NCBI RefSeq assembly: GCF_900129925.1
Contig: NZ_FQXI01000004.1
Coordinates: 58,724-122,723, forward strand
DNA: 64,000 bases
Origin: Anaerosphaera aminiphila DSM 21120
GTDB lineage: Bacteria; Bacillota; Clostridia; Tissierellales; Peptoniphilaceae
Reading direction: 5' to 3'
Numbering within the stretch: position 1 is the first letter of the stretch; each line of letters opens with the position of its first letter. The notes below the pieces were generated by a model. It was given only the letters and a program-made list of their open reading frames with translations. It was not told where the DNA came from and did no database searches. Position numbers and translations under genes: made by a program. Below, in pieces: positions 34,579 through 44,030 of the stretch.

Positions 34579-35159
34579 AGGCGGTGTTTCTCCTCATATT
34601 CTTCAATTTTATCAAGATGTGTCAATATTTCTTCTATACTGTCTTCACCTTTTAAAAGTTTTTCTCTAAATGCCTCTTCAAAATCAAATTGAAATTTTAC
34701 ATCTCCACAAGCTACACTTCCCTCGGCAAGATCTACTGTAACTTCTTCTCCCTTATTTACTTCTTCTATTAATTTAATTCTATCTTCTCTACTTAATACA
34801 ATTGGAAGATTTAAATTATTAATCCAGTTCATGTAAAATATTGGAGAGTAGCTGCCCGCTATTACTACTTTAAATCCATAGTCTTGTAGCGCCCATGCTG
34901 CATGTTCTCTAGATGAACCACAGCCAAAGTTTTCACCTGCTATTAAAATTAAATTATCTTTTTTATCTTTTTTATTTAGTTCAAAATCTTCTATTTCCAT
35001 TCCGGATTCATCATATCTCCAAGGAAAAAATAGTGCATCTTCAAATCCCGTGCGCTTTGTAGTCTTTAAAAAGTTTTTGGGGATTAGTATGTCTGTGTCA
35101 ATGTTGTCTTTAAAAATTACACTTGCCTTTGACTTTACAGTATTAATTTTTTTATTCAA
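34575..35159 (-). CDS. leuD: 3-isopropylmalate dehydratase small subunit
   Basis: Small swivelling-domain subunit of isopropylmalate isomerase, partner of Leu[20 protein letters not shown] and [23 protein letters not shown] are diagnostic. The proposed start is TTG 35159 ([16 protein letters not shown]), seven bases after GGAGG; it overlaps the leuC stop by eight bases. The frame runs further up to 35183 but has no ribosome-binding site there. The product is about 194 aa. Confidence 0.93.
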   Translation of the reverse strand: MNKKINTVKSKASVIFKDNIDTDILIPKNFLKTTKRTGFEDALFFPWRYDESGMEIEDFELNKKDKKDNLILIAGENFGCGSSREHAAWALQDYGFKVVIAGSYSPIFYMNWINNLNLPIVLSREDRIKLIEEVNKGEEVTVDLAEGSVACGDVKFQFDFEEAFREKLLKGEDSIEEILTHLDKIEEYEEKHRL

Positions 35160-36516
35160 TTTCCACCCTCCCCGCAACTGCACACTTTGCTGCCATATAT
35201 GGAGACATTAAATGTGTTCTGGACAAGTGTCCCTGTCTTCCTTCAAAGTTTCTATTTGAAGTTGAAGCACAGTGAACTTTCTCTTCAATTTTATCTTCAT
35301 TCATAGCTAAACAGTAAGAACAACCCGGCATTCTAAATTCACATCCCGCATCTAAAAATATCTTGTCCAGTCCCTCTGCTTCACACTGTTTTTTAACGGG
35401 CATTGACCCGGGAACTACTATACACTTTATATTTTTATGAACCTTTTTTCCCTTTAAAATCTCAGCTGCTATTCTCATATCTTGCATTCTTCCATTTGTA
35501 CAAGATCCTATAAATACAACTTCAATTGGTACATCTTCCACCGTCATATTCGGTTTTAAATCCATGTAGTCATAAGCTTTTTTAAGCTCTTCACTTGTAA
35601 TTTCAGGAAACTTTTCATCAATGGAAACTGTCATTGAAGGATTAGTTCCAAAACTCACTTGAGGTTTTAAATTTGTAACGTCTACTTCCTTAATCTCATC
35701 GTATAATTCTTCACTGTCTGTAAAAAGTGTATTTACATATTCTAAATACTTTTCGAAGTCCGCTCCCTTTGGTGTGTATTTTCTATTTTTTATATAGTCT
35801 ATAGTCTTTTCATCAGGTTTGATAATTCCAAATTTAGCACCTGCTTCTATTGCCATATTACAAAGTGTAAGTCTGTCTTCCACTTCCATATTTTCTATAG
35901 TGTCTCCATAAAATTCAAGAGCATAACCTGTTCCAAAAGAAGTTGAGTATTTTTTTATAAGGTGTAAAATTACATCTTTTGCAGATACATTGTCAGAAAG
36001 CTTTCCCGTAATTTTAATTCCCATAGTCTTTGGTCTTTTTTGCCACAGACACTGCGTTGCAAATACTTCTTCAACTTCGCTGGTTCCAATTCCAAAGGCA
36101 ATTGCTCCCATAGCTCCATGTGTAGCCGTGTGACTGTCGCCGCATACTATAGTTTTTCCCGGAATACTAAGTCCCATTTCCGGACCTACCATGTGAACTA
36201 TGCCATTATACTCACTGTCCATATCATATAGTTCAATTCCGTACTGCTTACAATTTCTCTCCAAACTGTCGAGTTGCTCAACTGACAGTTCATCTCCAAT
36301 ATTACTTCTGTGTTCTTTTATAGTGGGAGTGTTATGGTCCATTGTAGCAAATGTCCTATCCGGTCTTCTAAGTTTTCTATTTTTCAACCTCAATCCTTCA
36401 AAAGCTTGAGGTGATGTAACTTCATGAATTAAATGAAGATCTATATACAACAAGTCTTTTTCATCTTTAGATACAATAACGTGTTCATCCCAAATTTTAT
36501 CAAATAACGTCTTCAC
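35152..36516 (-). CDS. leuC: 3-isopropylmalate dehydratase large subunit
   Basis: Aconitase-family [4Fe-4S] subunit. It has the cluster cysteines in [11 protein letters not shown] and GCSYCLAMN, plus the early [30 protein letters not shown] segment. At 454 aa it is the long bacterial type. It overlaps leuA by 17 bases and leuD by eight. Confidence 0.97.
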   Translation of the reverse strand: MKTLFDKIWDEHVIVSKDEKDLLYIDLHLIHEVTSPQAFEGLRLKNRKLRRPDRTFATMDHNTPTIKEHRSNIGDELSVEQLDSLERNCKQYGIELYDMDSEYNGIVHMVGPEMGLSIPGKTIVCGDSHTATHGAMGAIAFGIGTSEVEEVFATQCLWQKRPKTMGIKITGKLSDNVSAKDVILHLIKKYSTSFGTGYALEFYGDTIENMEVEDRLTLCNMAIEAGAKFGIIKPDEKTIDYIKNRKYTPKGADFEKYLEYVNTLFTDSEELYDEIKEVDVTNLKPQVSFGTNPSMTVSIDEKFPEITSEELKKAYDYMDLKPNMTVEDVPIEVVFIGSCTNGRMQDMRIAAEILKGKKVHKNIKCIVVPGSMPVKKQCEAEGLDKIFLDAGCEFRMPGCSYCLAMNEDKIEEKVHCASTSNRNFEGRQGHLSRTHLMSPYMAAKCAVAGRVEIE

Positions 36517-38017
36517 TTACTTCACCTCCATTAAATTGATTTACAGCACTTATATAGGCAAGGATTCCCGATTTTATTATGTCACTGCTAATTCCCTTTC
36601 CTGCATAAGTTCTTCCGTTGTTTTCAACTTTTATAATTGTTTCTCCTAGAGCGTCTTTGCCCTGAGTAACTGAGTAAATCGAAAATTCTTTTAACTTTAT
36701 TTCAGAACCTGTAATTTTTGCCATACAGTCAAAAGCTGCATCTATAGGTCCCTTACCTGAACCCACCATTTCAATTATCTCGTCTTTTTTCTTTACTTTA
36801 ATAACTGTCTTTGAATCTTTTCCATCACTGGTAAAGGCATTGTAGTCTACTAGTTCATATCCATCTTCAACATTTTGAAGTTCTCGCACCATTATTGCTC
36901 GAATGTCCTCATCAAATACAGTTTTCTTTAAATCTGACAACTCTTTAAATTTAATAAATAATTTTTCCAGTTCATCGCTCGTTACTTCATATCCCAGTTC
37001 ATTTAACTTGTCTTTAAGGGCGTGTTTACCTGAGTGTTTTCCAAGTACTATAGAATTTTTATTTAAACCTATAGACTTTGGATCCATAATTTCATAAGTT
37101 GTTCTCTCTTTAAGTACTCCATGTTGATGAATCCCCGACTCATGTGCAAATGCATTTTTTCCAACTATTGGTTTATTAGGACTAATTTTCACTCCTGTTA
37201 TTTGTGCAAGTAAGTTTGAAGCGTTCATAATTTCTTCAGTTACTATATTTGTATCTTTTTTATAGTAGTCCCTTCTAGTTTTTAGTGCCATGACCAGTTC
37301 TTCCAAGGCTGTATTTCCAGCTCTTTCTCCAATTCCATTTACCGTACATTCAACTTGCGTTGCTCCGGCTTCTATTGCAGAAAGTGAATTTGCCACTGCA
37401 AGTCCCAAGTCATTGTGACAGTGAACTGAAATGTCTATATTTTCAATCCCCTTAGTTCCCTCTTTAACTCTTTTTATAATGTCAGCATATTCATTTGGCG
37501 TAATGTAGCCAACAGTATCTGGAATGTTAATCGTAGTAGCTCCCGCCTCTATAGCTACTGCAAAGACTTTACATAAAAATTCAACATCGCTTCTAGTGGC
37601 ATCTTCAGCTGAAAATTCTATGTCGTCACACTTACTTTTTGCATAGCTTACATACTTTTTTACTTTTTCTAAAACTTCTTCTTCACTCATTTGAAGTTTG
37701 TACTTCATGTGAATTTCGCTAGTTGCTAAAAATATGTGCAATCTTGGTTTTGCAGCAAATTTTACAGCATCATAAGCAACATCAATATCATTCTTTACAC
37801 ATCTTGCCAAAGATGCAACTGTGGAATTTTTTATGGCTTTGGATAATTCTTCAACTGATTTAAAATCCCCCGGAGAAGAACTGGCAAATCCTGCTTCAAT
37901 AATATCCACTCCAAGTCTTTCCAGTTGTCTTGCCATTTGAATTTTTTCATTTAAATTCATGGAACAACCCGGTGATTGCTCACCATCTCTCAAAGTAGTG
38001 TCAAAAATCTTTATCAT
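36500..38017 (-). CDS. leuA: 2-isopropylmalate synthase
   Basis: First committed enzyme of leucine synthesis, condensing acetyl-CoA and 2-oxoisovalerate. The N-terminal TIM barrel starts with [17 protein letters not shown], and metal-binding HCHNDLGLA is near residue 203. The C-terminal regulatory domain (about 380-505) normally gives leucine feedback. It is the first gene after the T-box leader. Confidence 0.97.
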   Translation of the reverse strand: MIKIFDTTLRDGEQSPGCSMNLNEKIQMARQLERLGVDIIEAGFASSSPGDFKSVEELSKAIKNSTVASLARCVKNDIDVAYDAVKFAAKPRLHIFLATSEIHMKYKLQMSEEEVLEKVKKYVSYAKSKCDDIEFSAEDATRSDVEFLCKVFAVAIEAGATTINIPDTVGYITPNEYADIIKRVKEGTKGIENIDISVHCHNDLGLAVANSLSAIEAGATQVECTVNGIGERAGNTALEELVMALKTRRDYYKKDTNIVTEEIMNASNLLAQITGVKISPNKPIVGKNAFAHESGIHQHGVLKERTTYEIMDPKSIGLNKNSIVLGKHSGKHALKDKLNELGYEVTSDELEKLFIKFKELSDLKKTVFDEDIRAIMVRELQNVEDGYELVDYNAFTSDGKDSKTVIKVKKKDEIIEMVGSGKGPIDAAFDCMAKITGSEIKLKEFSIYSVTQGKDALGETIIKVENNGRTYAGKGISSDIIKSGILAYISAVNQFNGGEVSEDVI

Positions 38018-38035
38018 TAATTCTTCCCTCCTAAT

Positions 38036-38274
38036 AAAAAAGCCCAGAGAATTAGTATTCTCTGGGACGAATTATCGCGGTACCACCCACATTATTGAAA
38101 TAAATTTCAATCGCTCTTAATTTTATAACGGTTATTAGCCGTCACCTCCTAATAGACTTCAGAGATGAAGCGAGAAAATGAGTCGTATTTTTTTTAGTTG
38201 TCCCCTTTCACCAAACAGAGACTCTCTACAAACTTTTAAAAATACCGGTTTTCCCGTTGCTTTATGGTAATTAG
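38036..38274 (-). promoter_or_regulatory. T-box leader RNA with terminator (probable leucine specifier)
   Basis: The minus strand carries the 14-base T-box TGGGTGGTACCGCG at 38089-38076. It is followed by a terminator with perfect 10-base arms (38066-38057 and 38052-38043) and a T run at 38041-38036. An upstream stem I region runs from about 38235 to 38155. A CTC followed by A at 38182-38180, in the position expected for the specifier loop, suggests reading of tRNA-Leu. When uncharged tRNA binds, the antiterminator forms and leuA to ilvD are transcribed. The specifier assignment is less sure than the T-box itself. Confidence 0.93.
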
Positions 38275-38279
38275 GAGTT

Positions 38280-38308
38280 ATTATACTATAATTATTTCAC
38301 ACTGTAAA
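38280..38308 (-). promoter_or_regulatory. Promoter of the leu-ilv operon
   Basis: Minus strand TTTACA (38308-38303), 17 bases, TATAAT (38285-38280): near-consensus. Transcription would start near 38273, giving a leader of about 255 bases. The gene-free stretch 38018-38372 is explained by this promoter and the T-box; nothing else is evident in it. Confidence 0.85.
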
Positions 38309-38372
38309 GCATTATTTCAAAGTTTTATTTTTGACAACGTTTCTATTTTTTTATTTTTTGCGTTTTTATAAC

Positions 38373-38834
38373 TTATTTTAAAGCCACATAAATTGCTATT
38401 TCCGCACTGTCCATACTCTCATTTAAATACTCTTCAAAATCTCCTGTATAGCTTCTTTCAAGGTCCATTTGCCAAATTTCACTCCATGCTTTTGAAACTG
38501 CAGTTGACATATTTCCCCTAACTAAAAATCTGGCATATTTTCCACTTGGAATTACTTTTGAAATAAAGTTTAAATTTTTTTCACTTGGCGCATCATACCC
38601 AATAGTAAAGTCATATTCCAATTTTTCACCTGACACGTCTGTGTTTTTATAGTTAGAATATAGACAAATTGGATATTCGCTTTTCTTTTCTACTATATTT
38701 TTATAAATTCCCTCTTCTATAAACCTACTCCAAAGTCCTCCTATTACCTCACTTGCTCTTGGATCTGAGTTCCCTGTCTTTTCACTTATCCCCACTACAG
38801 TTTTACCTTCTAAATTTACAATTTCATATTTCAC
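38373..38834 (-). CDS. GyrI-like / AraC effector-binding domain protein
   Basis: 153-aa stand-alone small-molecule-binding domain of the GyrI/AraC-effector type (Bacterial transcription activator, effector binding). The visible pattern is VGISEKTGNSDPRASEVIGGLWSRF, then ICLYSNYKN and DFTIGYDAPSEKNLNFISKVIPSGKYARF, with the usual W-x-E-I-W helix. It lies 64 bases after the WYL regulator, so it may sense the same ligand or modulate it. Confidence 0.85.
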   Translation of the reverse strand: MKYEIVNLEGKTVVGISEKTGNSDPRASEVIGGLWSRFIEEGIYKNIVEKKSEYPICLYSNYKNTDVSGEKLEYDFTIGYDAPSEKNLNFISKVIPSGKYARFLVRGNMSTAVSKAWSEIWQMDLERSYTGDFEEYLNESMDSAEIAIYVALK

Positions 38835-38898
38835 TTTACTGCCTCCTTATTTAATTTATGTTAAATATATCATTGTGTTAAGACAGTAGAATGTCATA

Positions 38899-39801
38899 TT
38901 ATAAATACTTATTTAAATTATTTTTAAGTTCTTCTCTCACTAAGTCCACTACAAATTCAGGAGATAGAACCTTACAAAAACTTCCATAGGATAAAATATT
39001 AGACAGTAGTTCATCAACTCCAATCTTTAAAGATACTATGTAGTTCCCCTTGGAGTTTTGCTCATAGTTTTCATATTCCTCCACTACATAAAAAGACAGT
39101 GCACTATCTATTTCCAATATAACTTCAATTTTTTCATCTTTGTTTTCACTATAATCTAAATTTAAAGGCAGTGTATCTTTTAGATTGTTCTCGAATTTTT
39201 CTCCAGTCATACTTACACTTTTCATTCTCTTTAATTTAAAAAATCTATAGTCCTCTCTGGTTTCACAATATCCATATAAGTACCAATCCATTGACTTATA
39301 AAGCAATTTTATAGGTCTTACAACTCTAACTATTCTCTGATTTTTTAAATTATAGTAGTCTAACTTTAACTTTTCAGAAAAAATAATAGCTGACTTAATT
39401 AAATCAAATGTGTCCTTTGAAATTTTTCTATCTTTCCACCTTGAAAAGTCCACTTCCAACCAATCAGCTTGGGTACTTTTAAAAAGCCCTAACAGTTTGT
39501 TAATAGTAGATTGACTGTTCTTCTCATTTTGTAAATTTGTAAATGCTCTTAAAGATGCCACTATTTCACTTTTTTCATCATCAGATAAAAATACTTTATT
39601 TAAAGTGTAGTCCGGCAGGAGAGATATTCCTCCATTTTTGCCCTTCTTCATATAAATCGGAATATTTGCAAGGGACAACTCATCTACATATCTATATATT
39701 GTCCTTGTGGAAACATTAAAGTACTCTGCAAATTCTGCTGCAGATACAACTTCTCTATAGAGGAGTATATATAGCATTTCAAACATTCTATTTAATTTCA
39801 A
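38899..39801 (-). CDS. WYL-domain transcriptional regulator (HTH_11/YafY type)
   Basis: 300-aa DNA-binding regulator. N-terminal winged helix (about 1-60) is VVSAAEFAEYFNVSTRTIYRYVDEL. A WYL domain (about 135-215) includes YKSMDWYLYGYCETREDYRFFKLKRM, followed by the C-terminal WCX region. WYL proteins sense nucleic-acid or nucleotide ligands and often control DNA-damage or defence genes. It starts 21 bases after the nuclease-helicase gene, with AAGGAGG before ATG 39801. Confidence 0.92.
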   Translation of the reverse strand: MKLNRMFEMLYILLYREVVSAAEFAEYFNVSTRTIYRYVDELSLANIPIYMKKGKNGGISLLPDYTLNKVFLSDDEKSEIVASLRAFTNLQNEKNSQSTINKLLGLFKSTQADWLEVDFSRWKDRKISKDTFDLIKSAIIFSEKLKLDYYNLKNQRIVRVVRPIKLLYKSMDWYLYGYCETREDYRFFKLKRMKSVSMTGEKFENNLKDTLPLNLDYSENKDEKIEVILEIDSALSFYVVEEYENYEQNSKGNYIVSLKIGVDELLSNILSYGSFCKVLSPEFVVDLVREELKNNLNKYL

Positions 39802-39822
39802 TGATGTCCTCCTTATAAAACT

Positions 39823-42096
39823 CTAATAATTTAAAATACTTATATTTCCCCAACTCTTTGGCAATAAATTTCTATAGGGAAATTTTAAAAATCTATCGTC
39901 TATTAAAAGCACTGAACCCTTGTCTTCTTTACTGCGAATAACTCTGCCTGCAGCTTGAGAAACTTTATTCATCCCCGGATATATATAGCTGTATTCAAAT
40001 CCCTTTTCTTCTCTTTCATCATAGTACTTTTTAATTAAATTTCTCTCTATTGAAAGTCCCGGAAGACCTACCGAAACCACTGCAACTCCATTTAATCTCT
40101 CTCCAACTAAGTCTATTCCCTCAGAAAAAACTCCTCCTAAAACTACAAAGGCAGTTAAATTTGAACCCTCTTTAAATTTACTTAAAAATTCTTCTCGCTC
40201 TACTTCACTTAAGCTTGAATCCTGTTTTAATATATTTTTATCTTCTCTATTAAATCTGTTGTAAACTTCCTCAAGAAATTTATAGGAGGGAAAAAACAGC
40301 ATATAATTCCCACTTTTAGCTGTGTAGTTTTCCAACACATTTGCAATTCTATTGTAATTTTTTTCTCTGTCCTGATACCTTGTAGATATTGGCACTATCC
40401 CAACACTTAAATTACTTGGATCAAAGGGCGAACTAAGAACCAATTCATAGTAGTCCTTTGCTCCCAATACTTCTGCATAAAATGAAATTGGAGAAAGTGT
40501 AGCTGAAAAGAAAATAGAGGACTCCGCTCTTTTTAAAATATATTTAAATATTGGCGCCGTATCTAAACAGACCATTTTCAAAATAATGTCTCCATCTCTT
40601 TCTAAAACTAAAGTTACATAGTTTTCTGCATAGTAGTCAGATATTTTTATAAACTTTGAAAAGTCAAAATATAGTTCAAGCATTTCATCATAGAAGTCAC
40701 TGTCTTTTTTGCTAGTCAAAAATCTCTCCATAAGCCTCATAGCAACAATTATTTCATCTAAAAACTCTTCACTTAAATAATTTTGAATATAAAAGTCTTT
40801 ACCCTTTGAAAGTTTATATAGTTCACTTATCTCATCAGATATTTTTATAAGCCTATCGCCTATTTTAAAGTTATTTTCAACTAATAATTTTATTATGTTT
40901 TCAATTTTATTAGTAGACAGCTCATAGCTGTACATATCTCTACCTCTATCTACTAAGTTATGACTTTCATCTACTAAAAATGTGTATTTTTCAACTGTTC
41001 CTTCAAAAAATCTCCTTAAGTAAACCACGGGATCAAATACATAGTTATAATCACAAATTACAATATCTGAATATATTGCCATATCCAATTGAAATTCCAT
41101 TGGACATACTCTATGTTTTTTTGAATACTCTATAATAGTCTCTAAATCTATTATGTTTTCATTTTCATATATGTCTATAATTGCTTTATTTACTCTGTCA
41201 AAGTGTCCCTTTGCATAAATACAGTCCACTGGATTACATTTTACTTCATCATTTATACAAATCTTATCCTTTGCAGTTATGACTACCGTCTTTATTTGAA
41301 GTCCATTTTCAGATAATCTAGTTATTGCACTACTTGCAGCTTCTTTGGTAGTTGATCTGGCTGTCAAATAAAATATTTTATCAGTTAGTCCTCTGGAAAT
41401 TGCCTTTATTGCAGGAAATATTGTAGACATTGTCTTTCCAATTCCCGTTGGCGCTTCAACAAACAGCTCTTTTCCCTCTTCAATTGTCCTATAAACTCCA
41501 ACTGCCATATTTCTCTGCCCACGTCTATACTCTTTAAAGGGAAATTTTAAATCTTCAATATGTTCATCTCTTAACTTTTTAAATTTTAATATCATAATAC
41601 TAAAATCTAAGTACAAGTCCAACAGTTCTTCGTAAAAATCCTTTAACTCTTCAACTTTAAAGCTCTCTACTATTTTCTTTATTTCCTTTGTCTCCACTTG
41701 GTAGTATGTAAGTTGTATTTTTATTTCAGTTATATAATTTTTTACACAGTAAAAATATCCATAGCATTTAGCTTGAGCCCAGTGCAGTGGATTTGAGTTG
41801 TATTTTAAATCATTTAAATCCCTAGTTGTAGATTTTATTTCATCAATTAGAACTTCATTTTCTCCATGGTAAATTCCATCTGCTCTGCCTTCCACTACAA
41901 AGTGTACCTCTTTATAATCTGTCTCATTTTTTAAAACTACTTCACTTTCATAGTGTTTTCCATATTCTCTTTGAAGTTTTTGATGAATTTTCTGACCTTC
42001 TCTCATTCTGCTAGTTCCTGTAAAAGTGTTGTCTATATCTCCACTTCTCATTACAAAATCTATTAGTGAGTGAACTGATAATTTTATTTCTTCCAT
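39823..42096 (-). CDS. PD-(D/E)XK nuclease fused to XPD/DinG-type helicase
   Basis: About 757-aa superfamily 2 helicase. Residues 1-100 look like a PD-(D/E)XK nuclease: GRADGI with Asp73 and IDEIKS with Glu86 and Lys88. The helicase core has Walker A APTGIGKT (about residue 212) and DESH in FLVDESHNL. Four cysteines (CINDEVKCNPVDC and CPMEF) probably hold an Fe-S cluster, and motif VI is QAAGRVIRS. ATG 42096 is chosen because a TATAAT at 42118-42113 puts the transcript start beyond ATG 42114, and GAGGGA precedes 42096. Related proteins act in repair of damaged DNA. It heads a probable operon with the WYL and GyrI-like genes. Confidence 0.9.
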   Translation of the reverse strand: MEEIKLSVHSLIDFVMRSGDIDNTFTGTSRMREGQKIHQKLQREYGKHYESEVVLKNETDYKEVHFVVEGRADGIYHGENEVLIDEIKSTTRDLNDLKYNSNPLHWAQAKCYGYFYCVKNYITEIKIQLTYYQVETKEIKKIVESFKVEELKDFYEELLDLYLDFSIMILKFKKLRDEHIEDLKFPFKEYRRGQRNMAVGVYRTIEEGKELFVEAPTGIGKTMSTIFPAIKAISRGLTDKIFYLTARSTTKEAASSAITRLSENGLQIKTVVITAKDKICINDEVKCNPVDCIYAKGHFDRVNKAIIDIYENENIIDLETIIEYSKKHRVCPMEFQLDMAIYSDIVICDYNYVFDPVVYLRRFFEGTVEKYTFLVDESHNLVDRGRDMYSYELSTNKIENIIKLLVENNFKIGDRLIKISDEISELYKLSKGKDFYIQNYLSEEFLDEIIVAMRLMERFLTSKKDSDFYDEMLELYFDFSKFIKISDYYAENYVTLVLERDGDIILKMVCLDTAPIFKYILKRAESSIFFSATLSPISFYAEVLGAKDYYELVLSSPFDPSNLSVGIVPISTRYQDREKNYNRIANVLENYTAKSGNYMLFFPSYKFLEEVYNRFNREDKNILKQDSSLSEVEREEFLSKFKEGSNLTAFVVLGGVFSEGIDLVGERLNGVAVVSVGLPGLSIERNLIKKYYDEREEKGFEYSYIYPGMNKVSQAAGRVIRSKEDKGSVLLIDDRFLKFPYRNLLPKSWGNISILNY

Positions 42097-42112
42097 AACA
42101 TCCCTCAAGTAC

Positions 42113-42118
42113 ATTATA
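42113..42118 (-). promoter_or_regulatory. -10 box of the nuclease-helicase operon
   Basis: TATAAT on the minus strand, about 17 bases before the chosen ATG. No good -35 match is seen at 17 bases. Confidence 0.45.
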
Positions 42119-42153
42119 CATTACAATTCTTTTGTAAATACTATTTATTTCCA

Positions 42154-42181
42154 TAAAAAAAGAGAGGATTTCTCCCCTCTT
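42154..42181 (-). terminator. Terminator of the bcd-etfBA operon
   Basis: Eight-base arms (42181-42174 and 42167-42160, one G-U pair) with a 6-base loop, followed by T7 on the minus strand. It begins 12 bases after the etfA stop. Confidence 0.85.
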
Positions 42182-42193
42182 AAATTATAAGTT

Positions 42194-43201
42194 TTAGATT
42201 TCAGCTTTAGCAGCTTTTTCTTTTTCAATTGCATCAGTAAGTTTTGGAACTATTGCATTTACATCTCCAACAATACCTAAGTCTGCTACTCCAAAAATAG
42301 GTGCATCTTCAGTTTTGTTTACTGCAATAATTAAGTCAGATTCTTCCATACCAGCTAAATGCTGAATAGCTCCTGAAATACCCATTGCAAAGTACACTTC
42401 AGGTCTTACTGTCTTTCCTGTTTGTCCTACTTGGTGATCTTTAGTTATCCATCCTGCATCAACTGCAGCTCTTGAAGAAGAAACTTCTGCACCAAGAACT
42501 TTTGCAAGTTTTTCAAGAGGTTGGAATCCTTCTGGTCCACCCATTCCACGTCCACCGGAAACTAAGATATTCGCTTCTGTAATATCTTTTTTCTTTGATT
42601 CTATTTTTAAGATTTCTCTAATTTTAATGTTCATGTCTTCAGGTTTAAATTCAACCTTCTTTTCAACTATTTCACCTTTACGTGAAGCATCATTGTCAAG
42701 TGATTGCATAACACCAGGTCTTACTGTTGCCATTTGAGGTCTGAAGTCTTCACATAGTATAGTAGCCATTAAGTTACCACCAAATGCTGGACGAGTCATC
42801 AAAAGATTTTTGCTCTCTGGGTCTATTTCTAGTTTTGTACAGTCAGCTGTAAGTCCTGTGTGGATTCTTGCAGCTAAACGTGGAGCTAAGTCACGTCCTA
42901 TTGACGTTGCTCCGTAAATAACTATCTCAGGATCATTGTCCTTAATAATTTCATAAGTTGCCTTAGCATATGGTTCTGTAGCATATTCTTTAAGCATTGG
43001 ATCTTCAACATAGATAACTCTATCTGCTCCGTGGCTAATTAAAACTTTAGCTTCATCTTTAATATTTTCACCTAGAAGCATTGCAACTACATTTTGGCCA
43101 AGATCATCAGCAAGCTCTCTTGCTTTTCCCAATAGTTCTATTCCTACTTTTTGTAGAACATTATCTCTTTGTTCTATAAATACAAATACATCTTTGCTCA
43201 T
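42194..43201 (-). CDS. etfA: Electron transfer flavoprotein alpha subunit
   Basis: FAD-binding subunit of Etf. The C-terminal FAD domain carries VSGGRGMGGPEGF, SSRAAVDAGW, QVGQTGKTVRPEVYFAMGISGAIQHLAGM and the final IAVNKTEDAPIFGVADLGIVGD. Length 335 aa is standard. It follows etfB, and works with the adjacent butyryl-CoA-type dehydrogenase, probably as the electron-bifurcating complex that uses NADH to reduce both crotonyl-CoA and ferredoxin. Confidence 0.96.
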   Translation of the reverse strand: MSKDVFVFIEQRDNVLQKVGIELLGKARELADDLGQNVVAMLLGENIKDEAKVLISHGADRVIYVEDPMLKEYATEPYAKATYEIIKDNDPEIVIYGATSIGRDLAPRLAARIHTGLTADCTKLEIDPESKNLLMTRPAFGGNLMATILCEDFRPQMATVRPGVMQSLDNDASRKGEIVEKKVEFKPEDMNIKIREILKIESKKKDITEANILVSGGRGMGGPEGFQPLEKLAKVLGAEVSSSRAAVDAGWITKDHQVGQTGKTVRPEVYFAMGISGAIQHLAGMEESDLIIAVNKTEDAPIFGVADLGIVGDVNAIVPKLTDAIEKEKAAKAEI

Positions 43202-43219
43202 TTATCACACGCTCCCTTA

Positions 43220-44014
43220 TTAGATAATATACTTCTCTTGAAGCTTAGTTACTATCGCCTTTGCCGCATCATCAGCAGTTAAGTCTGTTAAAATTACACC
43301 TTCACCTTTTCCTTGTTTAGGGAAAGATTTTTTAACTTTTGTAGGTGATCCTTTAAGTCCAATGTTAGCAAGGTCTAGTTTGTCTTTAATATCTTCAAGA
43401 CCCCAAACTGTAACTTCTTTTTGATATGCGTCAAAAACTCCACCTACTGACATATATCTTGGAGGTGCAAGCTCAGTTATAGCAGTAACAACGCAAGGCA
43501 TTTTTACTTCTATAATGTGATATCTATCTTCATATTGTCTTTTAACTATTACACTGTCGCCTTCAACTTTAATGTCTTCAGCATAAGTTACTTGCGGAAT
43601 TCCCAAGTGTTCAGCAATTTGTGGTCCTACTTGAGCAGTATCTCCATCAATTGCTTGACGTCCAGTAATTACTAAATCATATTCTAAGTGCTCAAGTGCT
43701 CCTGCAATTGTACATGAAGTAGCCCATGTGTCAGCTCCACCAAATGCTCTATCAGTTACAAGAATAGCATCATCTGCTCCCATAGCAAGTGCTTCTCTCA
43801 AAGCTAAATCTGCTTGTGGTGGTCCCATTGAAACAACAGTAATTGTTGTGTTTTCAGGATCTTTATCTTTTAATTGAAGAGCTGCTTCTAGTCCAGCTTT
43901 ATCATCAGGATTTATAATACTTGGAACCCCTTCCCTAATAAGAGTATTAGTAACAGGGTCAAGTCTTACTTCATTTGTATCAGGAACTTGTTTTATACAA
44001 ACAACTATTTTCAT
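43220..44014 (-). CDS. etfB: Electron transfer flavoprotein beta subunit
   Basis: 264-aa AMP/FAD-binding Etf subunit. KIVVCIKQVPDTNEVRLDP starts the protein, and LREALAMGADDAILVTDRAFGGADTWATS and GRQAIDGDTAQVGPQIAEHLG are diagnostic. It lies between the acyl-CoA dehydrogenase and etfA genes, the usual order in butyrate-forming clostridia. Confidence 0.96.
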   Translation of the reverse strand: MKIVVCIKQVPDTNEVRLDPVTNTLIREGVPSIINPDDKAGLEAALQLKDKDPENTTITVVSMGPPQADLALREALAMGADDAILVTDRAFGGADTWATSCTIAGALEHLEYDLVITGRQAIDGDTAQVGPQIAEHLGIPQVTYAEDIKVEGDSVIVKRQYEDRYHIIEVKMPCVVTAITELAPPRYMSVGGVFDAYQKEVTVWGLEDIKDKLDLANIGLKGSPTKVKKSFPKQGKGEGVILTDLTADDAAKAIVTKLQEKYII

Positions 44015-44030
44015 AATTCTCTACCTCCGA

